Assembly (NCBI GenBank): GCA_031277795.1
Contig: JAITLQ010000015.1
Coordinates: 524,776-588,775, forward strand
DNA: 64,000 nt
Source: Arthrobacter sp.
Lineage (GTDB): Bacteria; Actinomycetota; Actinomycetes; Actinomycetales; Micrococcaceae
Direction of reading: 5' to 3'
Shown here: positions 49,691 to 58,226 of the stretch, one piece after another
Position numbering within the stretch: the stretch's first letter is position 1
Layout: every line of letters begins with the position of its first letter
Translations under genes and position numbers: made by a program
The notes under the pieces: generated by a model
Told to the model about the DNA's origin: nothing
Databases searched by the model: none
The model's input: the letters and a program-made list of their open reading frames with translations, nothing else

Positions 49691-50128
49691 GTGCCCTCCG
49701 ATCTGTATCACGTCATCGCCGACCCCACCCGCCGCCAGCTGCTGACGCACTTGGCCGAGGGCGAGTACGCCGTCGGCGATCTTGTCGACGCCCTCGGCGT
49801 CTCCCAGCCCACCGTGTCCAAGCACCTGCGCGTCTTGCGCGAGGCCTCACTGGTGAGCATCCGTGCCCAGGGGCAGCGGCGCTTCTACTCCCTGCAGCCG
49901 GAGGGCCTGCGGGAGGTGCTCGACTGGCTCGGCACCTTGGTGCCGGCGCCCGCCCAGCCGCACCCCGTCGTCGGGCAGGAGGGGGAAGGGCCCGACGACG
50001 CGGCGGCGCGCGGAGCGCTGGCGGCCCGCCGCCAGCACGGCGTGGGCCGCAGCCTGGAGCAGGTCACGGAGCGCGCGCAAGAGATCATCGATCGCTTCGC
50101 GAAGCAGCGCTTCGGGCGCCGACGCTGA
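49691..50128 (+). CDS. ArsR-family winged-helix regulator
   Basis: 145 residues starting VPSDLYHVIADPTRRQLLTHL, with the winged helix GEYAVGDLVDALGVSQPTVSKHLRVLREASLVSI at about 25-60 and the wing AQGQRRFYSL. No metal-binding CxC is present. A linker of about 30 residues (about 90-120) holds two opposed CGNCGTCGGGC words within 35 bases. The C-terminal helix EQVTERAQEIIDRFAKQRFG is typical of Micrococcaceae homologues. It lies just before the BldC-like gene; its targets are unknown. Confidence 0.85.
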   Translation: MPSDLYHVIADPTRRQLLTHLAEGEYAVGDLVDALGVSQPTVSKHLRVLREASLVSIRAQGQRRFYSLQPEGLREVLDWLGTLVPAPAQPHPVVGQEGEGPDDAAARGALAARRQHGVGRSLEQVTERAQEIIDRFAKQRFGRRR

Positions 50129-50294
50129 ACGTCGCACGGGACACACCGGGCACCATTGTTCACACGATTCACATCCGACCCGTAGACTTCCAGGCGTCAC
50201 TGGTGCGCCCTGCGCGCACCCGTGCCGTGGGCGCGTCGCGATGATGCTCCCGTGATCACCGTGTTTTCCTTCACAGGAAGTAGAGGTTCGCACC

Positions 50295-50510
50295 ATGCCG
50301 GAACCCCGCCACTTCGCCGACGCCCGGTTCATGACCGTGGCCGAGGTTGCCGAGGTCATGCGCGTGTCCAAGATGACCGTGTATCGCCTGGTGCATTCGG
50401 GCGAGCTGCCCGCCGTGCAGTTCGGCCGCTCCTATCGCGTTCCCGAGACCGCCGTCGAGGCGTTCCTCGGATCGGCTCGCCTGGAGATGCGGGGCACCGG
50501 CACCGTCTGA
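50295..50510 (+). CDS. BldC-like MerR-type helix-turn-helix protein
   Basis: 71 residues. MTVAEVAEVMRVSKMTVYRLVHSGELPAVQFGRSYRVPETAV is an excisionase/BldC-type winged HTH covering most of the protein. In M. tuberculosis the homologue (Rv0500A) also sits after proC and before bS22; in Streptomyces BldC controls development by binding multiple direct repeats. The start is ATG 50295; AGGAAGTAGAGG lies upstream. Confidence 0.88.
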   Translation: MPEPRHFADARFMTVAEVAEVMRVSKMTVYRLVHSGELPAVQFGRSYRVPETAVEAFLGSARLEMRGTGTV

Positions 50511-50645
50511 TCGGGCTTGGGCCCGATGCAAGTCCTACCTGCCGGGGCAGGTACGATGGTTGATGAACGTGGCCGAAATGCGCGCTTTGCGATGGGCAGC
50601 GCTCGGTACGAAACAGCAAGTTGAACGTCTACACAAGGAGAACCC

Positions 50646-50744
50646 ATGGGTTCCGTCATCAAGAAGCGCCGCAAGCGTATGGCCAAGAAGAAGCACCGCA
50701 AGCTGCTTCGTAAGACGCGCCACCAGCGCCGCAACAAGAAGTGA
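50646..50744 (+). CDS. Small ribosomal subunit protein bS22 (AURKAIP1/COX24 domain)
   Basis: A 32-residue, extremely basic protein: MGSVIKKRRKRMAKKKHRKL, then LRKTRHQRRNKK. It matches the tiny actinobacterial ribosomal protein (Rv0500B homologue) found in mycobacterial 30S structures. AAGGAG lies five bases before the ATG. It is followed by its own strong terminator. Short enough to be missed by gene callers, it is nonetheless one of the most conserved genes here. Confidence 0.93.
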   Translation: MGSVIKKRRKRMAKKKHRKLLRKTRHQRRNKK

Positions 50745-50750
50745 GCGCTC

Positions 50751-50789
50751 GCGAGGGCCGGGATCCGTGTGACGGATCCCGGCCCTCGC
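50751..50789 (+). terminator. Terminator hairpin after bS22
   Basis: GCGAGGGCCGGGATCCGT pairs perfectly with ACGGATCCCGGCCCTCGC across GTG, six bases after the stop. Confidence 0.85.
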
Positions 50790-50839
50790 TGTCTGTGCGA
50801 TCGTGTCGGGCCTCGCCGGGGACCGCGCGGCGGGAGAAC

Positions 50840-50845
50840 TAGACT
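50840..50845 (+). promoter_or_regulatory. -10 box TAGACT, leaderless start of the glutaredoxin-like gene
   Basis: TAGACT, seven bases, then GTG 50853, just after the bS22 terminator. Confidence 0.5.
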
Positions 50846-50852
50846 GTCAGCC

Positions 50853-51119
50853 GTGACTCTTCCCCCCTCCTCAGCGACCAAGCCTCCCGTGGTGCAGCTC
50901 CTGACCAAGCCCGGATGCCACCTGTGTGCAGACGCACGCGCCGTGCTCGCGGAGGTCACCGGCCGGCTCGGCCACAGCTGGGAGGACGTGGACGTGAGCG
51001 GCGATCCGGAGCTCGCGGCGCGCTATGCGGAAGAGATCCCGGTGCTGCTGATCGACGGCGTACAGCGGGACTTCTGGCGCATCGACGCTGCCCGCCTCGA
51101 GCGCCTGCTCTCGGCATGA
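50853..51119 (+). CDS. Glutaredoxin-like (DUF836) protein
   Basis: 88 residues with VQLLTKPGCHLCADARAVLAE near 14 (CxxC as C-H-L-C) and EEIPVLLIDG with the cis-Pro of thioredoxin folds near 62. It is probably a thiol-disulfide protein of the cytosol; its substrate is unknown. In M. tuberculosis the homologue (Rv0508) precedes hemA. Here it overlaps rex by four bases (ATGA), linking it to redox sensing. Confidence 0.87.
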   Translation: MTLPPSSATKPPVVQLLTKPGCHLCADARAVLAEVTGRLGHSWEDVDVSGDPELAARYAEEIPVLLIDGVQRDFWRIDAARLERLLSA

Positions 51120-51757
51120 GCAAGCACCTTCCGGAGGCCACCCTGCGCCGCCTCTCCCTGTACCTGCGCAGCCTGAGCGAGTGGCAGCAGGACGGTGTGC
51201 AGACCGTCTCCTCCGCGCAGCTGGCCGAGGCGGCGGGGACCACGCCGGCCACCCTGCGCAAGGACCTCAACTTGCTTGGCTCCCACGGGCGCCGCGGCGT
51301 GGGCTACAGGATCGAGACCCTGCGCCCCGTCCTGGAGACCGCGCTCGGCCTGACCCAGCCCTGGCGCGTGGCGATCGTTGGCGCCGGCCACCTGGGCCGG
51401 GCCCTCTCCGGCTACGCCGGGTTCACGACCCGCGGCTTTGAGGTGGTCGCCGTGCTCGATGCCGCCGCGGACGTGGTCGGCACTCAGGCGGGTGAGCTGC
51501 GGGTGGAGGACGCCGCTCGCCTCGAGGAGATTGTGCGCGAGCGTGGGGTCACGCTGGCCGTCCTGACGGTGCCCGGCCCGGCCGCGCAGGCGCTCGTTGA
51601 CCGTGTTGCGGCGGCCGGGGTGGCGTCGATCCTCAGCTTTGCCCCCGTGGCCGTGAGCGCGCCGGAGGGCGTGCACGTGAACCGCGTTGACCTCTCCACG
51701 GAGCTGCAATTGTTGGCCCACCAGGCGGGGCCGGGCTGGGGCGAGCGCCGGGGTTAA
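51116..51757 (+). CDS. rex: Redox-sensing transcriptional repressor Rex
   Basis: 213 residues. The N-terminal winged helix (about 1-80) reads LPEATLRRLSLYLRSL and SAQLAEAAGTTPATLRKDLNLLGSHGRRGVGY. The Rossmann domain has VAIVGAGHLGRALSGYAGF near 87 for NAD(H), and a C-terminal swapped helix. Rex represses respiratory and fermentative genes until NADH rises. In Streptomyces rex leads the hem operon; here a strong terminator follows directly. No perfect Rex operator was seen nearby. Confidence 0.93.
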   Translation: MSKHLPEATLRRLSLYLRSLSEWQQDGVQTVSSAQLAEAAGTTPATLRKDLNLLGSHGRRGVGYRIETLRPVLETALGLTQPWRVAIVGAGHLGRALSGYAGFTTRGFEVVAVLDAAADVVGTQAGELRVEDAARLEEIVRERGVTLAVLTVPGPAAQALVDRVAAAGVASILSFAPVAVSAPEGVHVNRVDLSTELQLLAHQAGPGWGERRG

Positions 51758-51802
51758 CCGGGCTGTGCCGGCGCGGGCGCGCCGGTGAAGCGACGGAGAA
51801 AC

Positions 51803-51845
51803 GACGGCGGCCGGCCGGGGAACCTTTCCCCGGCCGGCCGCCGTC
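51803..51845 (+). terminator. Strong terminator after rex
   Basis: GACGGCGGCCGGCCGGGG pairs perfectly with CCCCGGCCGGCCGCCGTC across a seven-base loop and is followed by TTTGC. It also serves the convergent membrane-protein gene. Confidence 0.85.
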
Positions 51846-51876
51846 TTTGCCTCGGGCGAGGCGCGCCGTGTGAGGG

Positions 51877-52773
51877 CTAGAAGCGCTGGCCGGAGCGGCG
51901 GGCCGCCGAGACGGCGGCGAACCACTGGCTCGAGGGGCGGCGCCACCACAGCACGATGATCACCACGGCCAGCGCGGCGAAGACCAGGCCGATGGGCCCG
52001 CCGGTGAGGTTGCCGAGCACCGCCAGCGCCCCGCACACAGTGCCGACGATGCGCCAGGCGTTCAGGCCGCGGTGGGTGAGCCAGGCGACCAGACCCGCGA
52101 GGGCCGAGAGAATGAGGAGGAAGATCACCGCGGTGATCTTCGAGGAATTGATCATGTCCTCGGTGAAGATCGCAGCGTACTCGTCCTGCATCTCGGCCGG
52201 CAGGGCGGCCAGGGCGGCGTCGCGCAGGGTCGCGGCGTCGAGCGCCATGATCTGGACGGTGCTGATGATCAGGTAGAGCGCGGCGCCGATGGCGAGCAGC
52301 AGGCTGGCCCAGCGGGCCGTGGACGGGCGGGGTGGCACCTGGCCGGCGGGGACGCCGAAGCCGGGCTGCTGGTAGTTCGCGTAGACGCCGGAGGGCTGCA
52401 CGGGAATGCCCTGCGCGTACGGATCCGCCGGCGCCGGGGGCAGCGTGAAGCCGCCCTGGCCCGGCTGCCCGTATTGGGGCGCCTGCTGGCCGTACTGCGG
52501 TGCTTGCTGACCGTAGCCGCCGGGCTGGCCGGGCTGATCGTAGCCGCCGGCCTGGCCGGGCTGCGGGTTCTGCGCGGCGTCGCGCGGGGAAGCATCCCAA
52601 CCGGGGCGCTCGTTGCCGCGCTCGGGGGACGGCGAGGGGGCCGGGGCGCCGGGGGCGGCGTCCTGGCCGTAGCCGGGCAGGCGCACCCCGTAGCGCGGTG
52701 CGTCCTCCGCGCCCGATCCCTGCGGGTTGAGGGGATCCTGGCCCGGCGTGGGTTCGGTGGGGGGCGTGCTCAT
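51877..52773 (-). CDS. Membrane protein with a Pro/Gly/Gln/Tyr-rich N-terminus
   Basis: 298 residues. The first 145 are low complexity with repeats of YGQQAPQ and QPGQPGGYGQ. The rest holds four hydrophobic segments, an INSSKITAVIFLLILS helix, GLNAWRIVGTVCGALAVLGNL, and a C-terminal WWRRPSSQWF. It shares the N-A-W-R-I-V-G-T motif and the topology with the next gene upstream, so the two are paralogues. AAGGAG lies eight bases before ATG 52773. Function unknown. Confidence 0.72.
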   Translation of the reverse strand: MSTPPTEPTPGQDPLNPQGSGAEDAPRYGVRLPGYGQDAAPGAPAPSPSPERGNERPGWDASPRDAAQNPQPGQAGGYDQPGQPGGYGQQAPQYGQQAPQYGQPGQGGFTLPPAPADPYAQGIPVQPSGVYANYQQPGFGVPAGQVPPRPSTARWASLLLAIGAALYLIISTVQIMALDAATLRDAALAALPAEMQDEYAAIFTEDMINSSKITAVIFLLILSALAGLVAWLTHRGLNAWRIVGTVCGALAVLGNLTGGPIGLVFAALAVVIIVLWWRRPSSQWFAAVSAARRSGQRF

Positions 52774-52808
52774 GGGGGTGTCTCCTTGCGTGGGCGGGCG
52801 GGGCGGAA

Positions 52809-53369
52809 TCAGTGAACGGGAGGAACCTGGAGGCCGGTGGCCGCGGCGTAGCGACGCACGCGGCTCCAGCCCTCGAACCAGCGGTTCACCTCGCGGGTCC
52901 ACCACATGACGATGGCGGTGATGGCCGCGGCGGCGAGCAGCCCGGCCAGCAGCATCTGCACCACGGCGTAGCCATCGGTGCCGCCGTAGAGGCGGGTGCC
53001 GAAGAACATCGAGCGGCCCGTGAGCGAGAAGAGCGCCGTCACGATGGTGACGGAGGCGCAGATGGTGCCGACGATGCGCCAGGCGTTGATGCCGTTGTGG
53101 CTCTGAATCGCGACGGTCACGATGAGGCCGACCTGGATGACTGTGCCGATCAGTTCACCCGTGGCCGCGGTGGAGAGGTAGGGGCCATTGCGTCCGCTGT
53201 CCGCGGTGAAGATGACGCTGAGGATCCCCTGGACGGCCACGATCGCCGCCGCGGCAAACTGCACCAGGCGCACGTGCGCCATGGTGCTGGGGCGCGGGCC
53301 CGGGAGGGGGGGAACCGGCCCGTAGGGCGAACCGGAGGGGGAGCCGTAGGGTCCTGGCTGGGGGTACAT
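52809..53369 (-). CDS. Paralogous small membrane protein
   Basis: 186 residues with a short Pro/Gly/Tyr N-tail (MYPQPGPYGSPSGSPYGP) and four hydrophobic segments, including GINAWRIVGTICASVTIVTAL. WWTREVNRWFEGW near the C-terminus mirrors WWRRPSSQWF of the downstream gene. AGGAGG lies four bases before ATG 53369. The two genes are 35 bases apart and probably co-transcribed. Function unknown. Confidence 0.72.
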   Translation of the reverse strand: MYPQPGPYGSPSGSPYGPVPPLPGPRPSTMAHVRLVQFAAAAIVAVQGILSVIFTADSGRNGPYLSTAATGELIGTVIQVGLIVTVAIQSHNGINAWRIVGTICASVTIVTALFSLTGRSMFFGTRLYGGTDGYAVVQMLLAGLLAAAAITAIVMWWTREVNRWFEGWSRVRRYAAATGLQVPPVH

Positions 53370-53510
53370 GCTGCCTCCTGCTTGGTGGTCACAAGGGAGT
53401 CGGTGCTCCCCACAGGGAGCTCCATCGTAGAGCCCGGGCGCTGCCTCTCGCTGGCGCCCGCGCCGCCCGGCACGAATCGAGGCGATGGGGTTGCGGGGCC
53501 AGGGGACGCG

Positions 53511-53546
53511 CAAGGGCGCCCACCGCGGTGGCGGTGGGCGCCCTTG
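53511..53546 (-). terminator. Terminator hairpin after yceI
   Basis: CAAGGGCGCCCACCGC pairs perfectly with its complement at 53531-53546 across GGTG, 19 bases beyond the YceI stop. Confidence 0.75.
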
Positions 53547-53565
53547 TCAGCGCTGCGGCGCGGGA

Positions 53566-54111
53566 TCAGCCCTGGACGAACTCGGCCTCGAGCTCGAGCT
53601 TGATCTTGTCGGCGACGAGGACGCCGCCGGTCTCCAGTGCGGCGTTCCAGGTCAGGCCCCACTCCTTGCGGGAGATGGTGGTCTCGGCGGAGAAGCCGGC
53701 GCGGTGGGCGCCGAAGGGATCGGTGGCGACGCCGTTGTACTCGACCTCAAGCTCCACCTCGCGGGTGACGTCCTTGATGGTCAGCTCGCCCTTCATGACC
53801 CAGTCCTCGCCCGAGCCGGTGGCGCTCAGGGAGACGAACTTGATGACGGGGAACTCGTCGGCCTGGAAGAAGTCGCCGGAGCGCAGGTGGTCGTCGCGGC
53901 CCTCGTTGCGGGTGTCGATCGAGGCGGTCTTGATCTCGACGTTCAGCGAGGACTCCTCGACGGTCGCGCCCACCTGCAGCACGCCCTCGACCTCGCCGAA
54001 GCGGCCGCGGACCTTGGAGATGCCGGCGTGGCGAACGGAGAAGCCAACCAGGGTGTGGGCCGGGTCAACGGTCCAGGTGCCGGGGGTGAGGTTCGTGGGA
54101 AGGGCGGTCAT
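53566..54111 (-). CDS. YceI family lipid-binding protein
   Basis: 181 residues of a lipocalin-like beta-barrel: GTWTVDPAHTLVGFSVRHAGISKVRGRF near 12, the repeated beta strands IKTASIDTRNEGRDDHLRSGDFF near 60, and EWGLTWNA near 150. YceI-fold proteins bind isoprenoids such as polyprenyl or quinone tails. No signal peptide is present, so it is likely cytosolic. GAGAGG lies upstream of the ATG. Confidence 0.9.
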   Translation of the reverse strand: MTALPTNLTPGTWTVDPAHTLVGFSVRHAGISKVRGRFGEVEGVLQVGATVEESSLNVEIKTASIDTRNEGRDDHLRSGDFFQADEFPVIKFVSLSATGSGEDWVMKGELTIKDVTREVELEVEYNGVATDPFGAHRAGFSAETTISRKEWGLTWNAALETGGVLVADKIKLELEAEFVQG

Positions 54112-54326
54112 GAGGGTTTCCTCTCGGAGAAGTCAATCGGCCTGAGCCGCTGGTTGATGTGTCAACTATAAACATGAAGTTTCAAGCTTGTCTAGTGCCT
54201 TGACGCGAAAAGCCTGCCGAAACTTCCTTGCGCTGGGGTGACCTCCACGTGAATTGGTCGCAAGCTCACAGCTTGCACCAGGGGTCCCGGTTCGGTCGAG
54301 GCCCAGCTCTTTGAGAGAATGTGGGC

Positions 54327-54989
54327 ATGTCTGTCGCGACCGTCCACCTCGTCCGCCACGGTGAGGTTCACAATCCCGGGGGTGTGCTCTATGGCCGGCT
54401 CCCGCACTTTGGCCTCTCGGAGAAGGGACACGCGATGGCACGCATGGTGGCCGACCACTTTACGCAGCGCGCCGAGCAGGGCCACCGGGTGGTGCGCCTG
54501 GTTGCCTCCCCGCTCCAGCGTGCGCAAGAGACGGCGGCACCCCTCTCCGAGGCGCTCGGCCTCGAGGTGATCGAGGAGCCCCGCGTCATCGAGGCCTTCT
54601 CCCGCTTGGAGGGGCTGGACAAGATCGCCGTGCGGCTGCGCAACCCCAAGCGCTGGCCCCTGCTGCGCAACCCCCTGCGCCCCAGCTGGGGCGAGTCGTA
54701 CGCGGATCAGGTCACCCGCGTGGCGGGGGCCGTCAAGGAGCACCGCGAGGCCGCCGTGGCCGAGGCCGGGGACGGTGCCGAGGTGGTCATCGTGAGCCAT
54801 CAGCTGCCCATCTGGGTCACGCGCGTGGCCTCGGAGGGGCGGTCCTTGGGCCTGAACGCCTTCCGCCGCGAGTGCACGCTCGCGTCCGTGACGTCCCTGA
54901 CCTTCACCGACGGTGAGCTCACCGAGCTGAACTACACCGAACCCGCCGCCAGCCTCCTTCCTGGCACCATCAACATTCCCGGAGCCTGA
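54327..54989 (+). CDS. Histidine phosphatase (phosphoglycerate mutase-like) family
   Basis: 220 residues with the RHG motif VHLVRHGEVHNP near 8, VASPLQRAQETAAPL near 58, and the second His in VVIVSHQLPIWV near 155. The homologue Rv0525 likewise heads the cytochrome c maturation cluster. The substrate is unknown. ATG 54327 lies six bases after GAGAAT, a weak -10 box. It is two bases ahead of the TlpA gene, so it leads the ccs operon. Confidence 0.88.
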   Translation: MSVATVHLVRHGEVHNPGGVLYGRLPHFGLSEKGHAMARMVADHFTQRAEQGHRVVRLVASPLQRAQETAAPLSEALGLEVIEEPRVIEAFSRLEGLDKIAVRLRNPKRWPLLRNPLRPSWGESYADQVTRVAGAVKEHREAAVAEAGDGAEVVIVSHQLPIWVTRVASEGRSLGLNAFRRECTLASVTSLTFTDGELTELNYTEPAASLLPGTINIPGA

Positions 54990-54991
54990 GC

Positions 54992-55612
54992 GTGAATCCG
55001 TCATCGAAGAACACCACGAGCCGCCGCGCCCTGCTGGGCCTGGCGGTGGCCGGGCTCGGCGCGGTCGGTCTTGCCGCATGCTCCACCGAAAGCACCGACC
55101 TCGGCAAGCAGGCCAAGGACGGCTCGGGCAAGGGGTACATCGCCGGCGACGGCACCGTGCGCGAGTACGTCGGGGACGAGCGCTCCGCGCCGGTGCAGTT
55201 CACGGCGACGACCTTCAGCGGCGACACCATCGAGGCATCCAAGCTGGAGAACAAGGCCACCGTGTTGAACTTTTGGTACGCCGCCTGCGCCCCGTGCCGC
55301 ACCGAGGCCCCCACCTTGAAGAAGCTCTCCGAGGAGTTCAAGAGCCAGGGCGTGGAGTTCATCGGCGTCAACATCCGCGACGAAAAGGCGGCGGCCGAGG
55401 CCTTCGACAACACCTTTGGCCTGAGCTACCCGTCCATTCGCGATCTGGACGGCGGCGTGCTCCAGGCGCTGACGCAGTTCGTCCCCCCGCAGGCGGTCCC
55501 CACCACGCTTGTCCTGGATTCCGAGCGCCGCATCACGGCCCGCGTGCTCGGGGTGGCAGAGGAGGGCACCCTGCGCGCCCTCATCAAGACCGCCCTCACC
55601 GGCACGAAGTGA
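54992..55612 (+). CDS. TlpA/ResA-like thioredoxin lipoprotein
   Basis: 206 residues. The N-terminus has twin Arg (TSRRALLG), a hydrophobic stretch, and lipobox L-A-A-C with Cys 30, so it is an exported lipoprotein, perhaps via Tat. The thioredoxin fold follows with the redox site C-A-P-C in NFWYAACAPCRTEAPTL near 90 and cis-Pro in AVPTTLVLD. It should reduce apocytochrome c Cys pairs outside the membrane, recharged by CcdA. The start is GTG 54992. Confidence 0.92.
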   Translation: MNPSSKNTTSRRALLGLAVAGLGAVGLAACSTESTDLGKQAKDGSGKGYIAGDGTVREYVGDERSAPVQFTATTFSGDTIEASKLENKATVLNFWYAACAPCRTEAPTLKKLSEEFKSQGVEFIGVNIRDEKAAAEAFDNTFGLSYPSIRDLDGGVLQALTQFVPPQAVPTTLVLDSERRITARVLGVAEEGTLRALIKTALTGTK

Positions 55613-56421
55613 GCCCCCTCGTTCTGGCCGCGGGGCCGGGAGGCGTCCTCCCCGCGCTGGCGCCCGCCGCCAACGGGGCGGCGGAGGCGGTCCTGTCCGG
55701 TCCCTTGCTGCTGGCGATCCCCATCGCCGCCCTGGCCGGCCTGATCTCCTTCCTCTCCCCGTGCGTGCTTCCGCTCGTGCCCGGCTACCTCGGCTACGTG
55801 TCCGGTCTCGCCGGCGCCGACCTGGCCGAGCGTCGCCGCGGCCGCATGGTCGCCGGCATCGGCCTGTTCGTGCTCGGTTTCTCCGCCGTGTTCGTGCTCT
55901 TCGGCTTCGTATTCCAGAGCCTGGGCGCGCACATCTCCCGCAACAACTACCCGTGGGTGCAGCAGCTCCTCGGCGTGGTCATCATCGTCATGGGCATCGT
56001 GTTCATGGGCGGCTTCTCCTTCTTCCAGCGCGAGCGCAAGATCCACAAGCGCCCGCCCGCCGGCTTGTGGGGAGCCCCCGTCCTGGGCGTGACCTTCGGC
56101 CTCGGCTGGGCGCCGTGCATGGGCCCAACGCTCGCTGCGGTGCTCTCGCTCGGCTACAGCGCGGGTGCCGACGGCGCCCGCGGCGCGCTGCTCGCCCTCG
56201 TGTACTGCCTCGGCCTCGGTGTGCCCTTCGTCCTCGTGGCGCTCGCCTTCGGCAAGGCAAGCAAGGCGCTGGGCTTCCTGCGCCGTCACCAGCTCGCGAT
56301 CATGCGCACGGGTGGCATCATTCTCATCGTCCTTGGCCTGCTCATGGCCACGGGCCTGTGGGGGACGTGGATGTCTTCCCTGCAGAACTGGTTCCAGAAT
56401 TCGGTGGTGTTCCCCCTCTGA
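55609..56421 (+). CDS. ccdA: CcdA-like thiol-disulfide transporter
   Basis: 270 residues, about six transmembrane helices. The two redox Cys lie in SFLSPCVLPLVPGYLGYVSG near 50 and GWAPCMGPTLAAVLSL near 166. It moves reducing equivalents from cytosolic thioredoxin to the TlpA protein. The GTG start overlaps the tlpA stop (GTGA), and the stop overlaps the resB ATG (TGATG). Confidence 0.94.
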   Translation: MSPLVLAAGPGGVLPALAPAANGAAEAVLSGPLLLAIPIAALAGLISFLSPCVLPLVPGYLGYVSGLAGADLAERRRGRMVAGIGLFVLGFSAVFVLFGFVFQSLGAHISRNNYPWVQQLLGVVIIVMGIVFMGGFSFFQRERKIHKRPPAGLWGAPVLGVTFGLGWAPCMGPTLAAVLSLGYSAGADGARGALLALVYCLGLGVPFVLVALAFGKASKALGFLRRHQLAIMRTGGIILIVLGLLMATGLWGTWMSSLQNWFQNSVVFPL

Positions 56422-58214
56422 TGGCTGATTCGTTGAAGGACCCCGAGCTCCCCGGCGCCGGGGACGCGACCGAGGGCGACGCGCCCGCCGGTGGTTCCGC
56501 CGCGCCGTCGGGCACCAAGAAGGCGGCCAAGCGGGCCGCCAAGGCGGCGAAGGCCGCCAAGAACGACGTCGCCGTGCCCGCCTTGGGCTTCTGGGGAATG
56601 ATCCGCTGGGCCTGGACCCAGCTGACCACCATGAAGACGGCGCTCTTCCTGCTGCTGCTCCTGGCGGTCGCCGCCGTGCCCGGCTCGCTCTTCCCGCAGC
56701 GCTCGCAGAGCCCGGAGAAGGTGGTCCAGTACATCAAGGACAACCCCTTCTGGGGCAATGTCCTCGACAAGGCGCAGTTCTTCGACGTCTTCACCTCCGC
56801 TTGGTTCTCGGCGATCTACCTGCTGCTGTTCATCTCCCTGGTCGGTTGCGTCATGCCCCGCACCAAGCAGCACTGGCAGGCCAGCCGTCGTCCCCCCGCC
56901 CGCACTCCCGCGCGCTTCAACCGCCTGCCCGAGTCCGGAGCGCTCGAGCTGCCGGTCGATGCCCCGTCGGACGAGGAGGTCATCAAGCGCCTCGAGAAGG
57001 TGCTGAAGTCCCGCCGCTACCGCGTGCAGGCCCGCGAGGCGCACGGGCGGGTGGGCGCGTCCGTGGGCGCGGAACGCGGCTACAGCCGTGAGTGGGGCAA
57101 TCTGCTCTTCCACTACTCGCTAGTTGGCGTGCTGGTGTCGGTGGCCGTGGGTGGCATGTTCGGCTACTCCGGCCAGCGCATCCTCATCGAGGGCGAGGGC
57201 TTCACGAACACCCTCGTGGCCTACGACCAGTTCAGCCCGGGCAATCGCTTCAATGCCGAGACCCTGGCGCCGTTCTCCGTGCAGCTGAACAAGTTCAGCA
57301 TCGAGTTCAACCGCCAGGAGCGCACGGACGGCAAGTACGGAACGCCCGTGGACTACACGGCGGACGTCACGGTGAAGGACTCGCCGGACGCCGGGGCCCG
57401 CACGGAGACCATCAAGGTCAACCATCCGCTGCGCGTGGACGGCGCGGACGTCTACCTCGTGGGCAACGGCTACGCGCCCGTCATCACGGTCAAGGACTCC
57501 GAGGGCAAGGTGGCCTTCCAGGGTCCCGTGGTCGCCGTGCCGCAGAACGGCACGTACATGTCGCTCATGGTCCTGAAGGTGCCGGACACCTCCACGGGTG
57601 AGCAGCTCGCCTTCCAGGGCTTCCTGCTCCCCACCACGCTGTACAACGCTGACGGCTCGGCGTACTCCGCCGACCCGGACTCGAACAACCCCACGCTGCA
57701 GCTGAACTCGTTCTACGGCGACCTTGGCCTGGACGACGGCACGCCGCAGAACGTGTACGTGCTCGACACCTCCAAGCTCAAGGAGCTCAACAACCGCAAG
57801 CTGGACGTGGGCGGCATCGTGCTCGGCAACACCGAGAAGTCGCACACCTACGAGCTGCCGGACGGCAAGGGAAGCATCTCCTTTGACGGGCTCAAGCGCT
57901 ACGTTGGCATCGAGATTCACCGCGATCCGGGCAAGGCCTGGGTCGGCACCTTTGCCGTGCTCGCGGTGCTCGGCCTGGCCATCTCGCTGTTCGTCCCGCG
58001 CCGCCGCGTGTGGTTCAAGCTTGCCGACAATGCGTCGGGAACCGAAAGGGGCGGGCGTACAATCGAGTACGGCTTGCTCGCGCGAGGCGAAGACCCGCGC
58101 CTCGCGGCGGAGGCCAAGGCCCTGAGGGACATCCTGAAGAAGGAATTCCCGGGGCTCACCCAGGTCGAGGTCACCTCGACCATCACCACCACGCAGCGCA
58201 CGCTGCGCGATTGA
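56421..58214 (+). CDS. resB: Cytochrome c biogenesis protein ResB (CcsB1)
   Basis: One half of the system II haem-c synthase. 597 residues. A disordered Lys/Ala N-tail (about 1-50) holds a CGNCGTCGGGC word. Transmembrane helices lie near 70-90, 130-148 and 225-245, a large extracytoplasmic domain at about 250-500, and a last helix near 515. HDPG-like HRDPGKAWVG near 500 is conserved in ResB. It pairs with CcsB, encoded 12 bases downstream. Confidence 0.93.
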   Translation: MADSLKDPELPGAGDATEGDAPAGGSAAPSGTKKAAKRAAKAAKAAKNDVAVPALGFWGMIRWAWTQLTTMKTALFLLLLLAVAAVPGSLFPQRSQSPEKVVQYIKDNPFWGNVLDKAQFFDVFTSAWFSAIYLLLFISLVGCVMPRTKQHWQASRRPPARTPARFNRLPESGALELPVDAPSDEEVIKRLEKVLKSRRYRVQAREAHGRVGASVGAERGYSREWGNLLFHYSLVGVLVSVAVGGMFGYSGQRILIEGEGFTNTLVAYDQFSPGNRFNAETLAPFSVQLNKFSIEFNRQERTDGKYGTPVDYTADVTVKDSPDAGARTETIKVNHPLRVDGADVYLVGNGYAPVITVKDSEGKVAFQGPVVAVPQNGTYMSLMVLKVPDTSTGEQLAFQGFLLPTTLYNADGSAYSADPDSNNPTLQLNSFYGDLGLDDGTPQNVYVLDTSKLKELNNRKLDVGGIVLGNTEKSHTYELPDGKGSISFDGLKRYVGIEIHRDPGKAWVGTFAVLAVLGLAISLFVPRRRVWFKLADNASGTERGGRTIEYGLLARGEDPRLAAEAKALRDILKKEFPGLTQVEVTSTITTTQRTLRD

Positions 58215-58226
58215 AGCTGAGGAAAC

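Noticed and set aside
50140..50180. TTGTTCACACGATTCACA before the BldC-like gene as a Rex or CRP operator
   Set aside because: The half-sites are not correctly spaced or inverted for either regulator.
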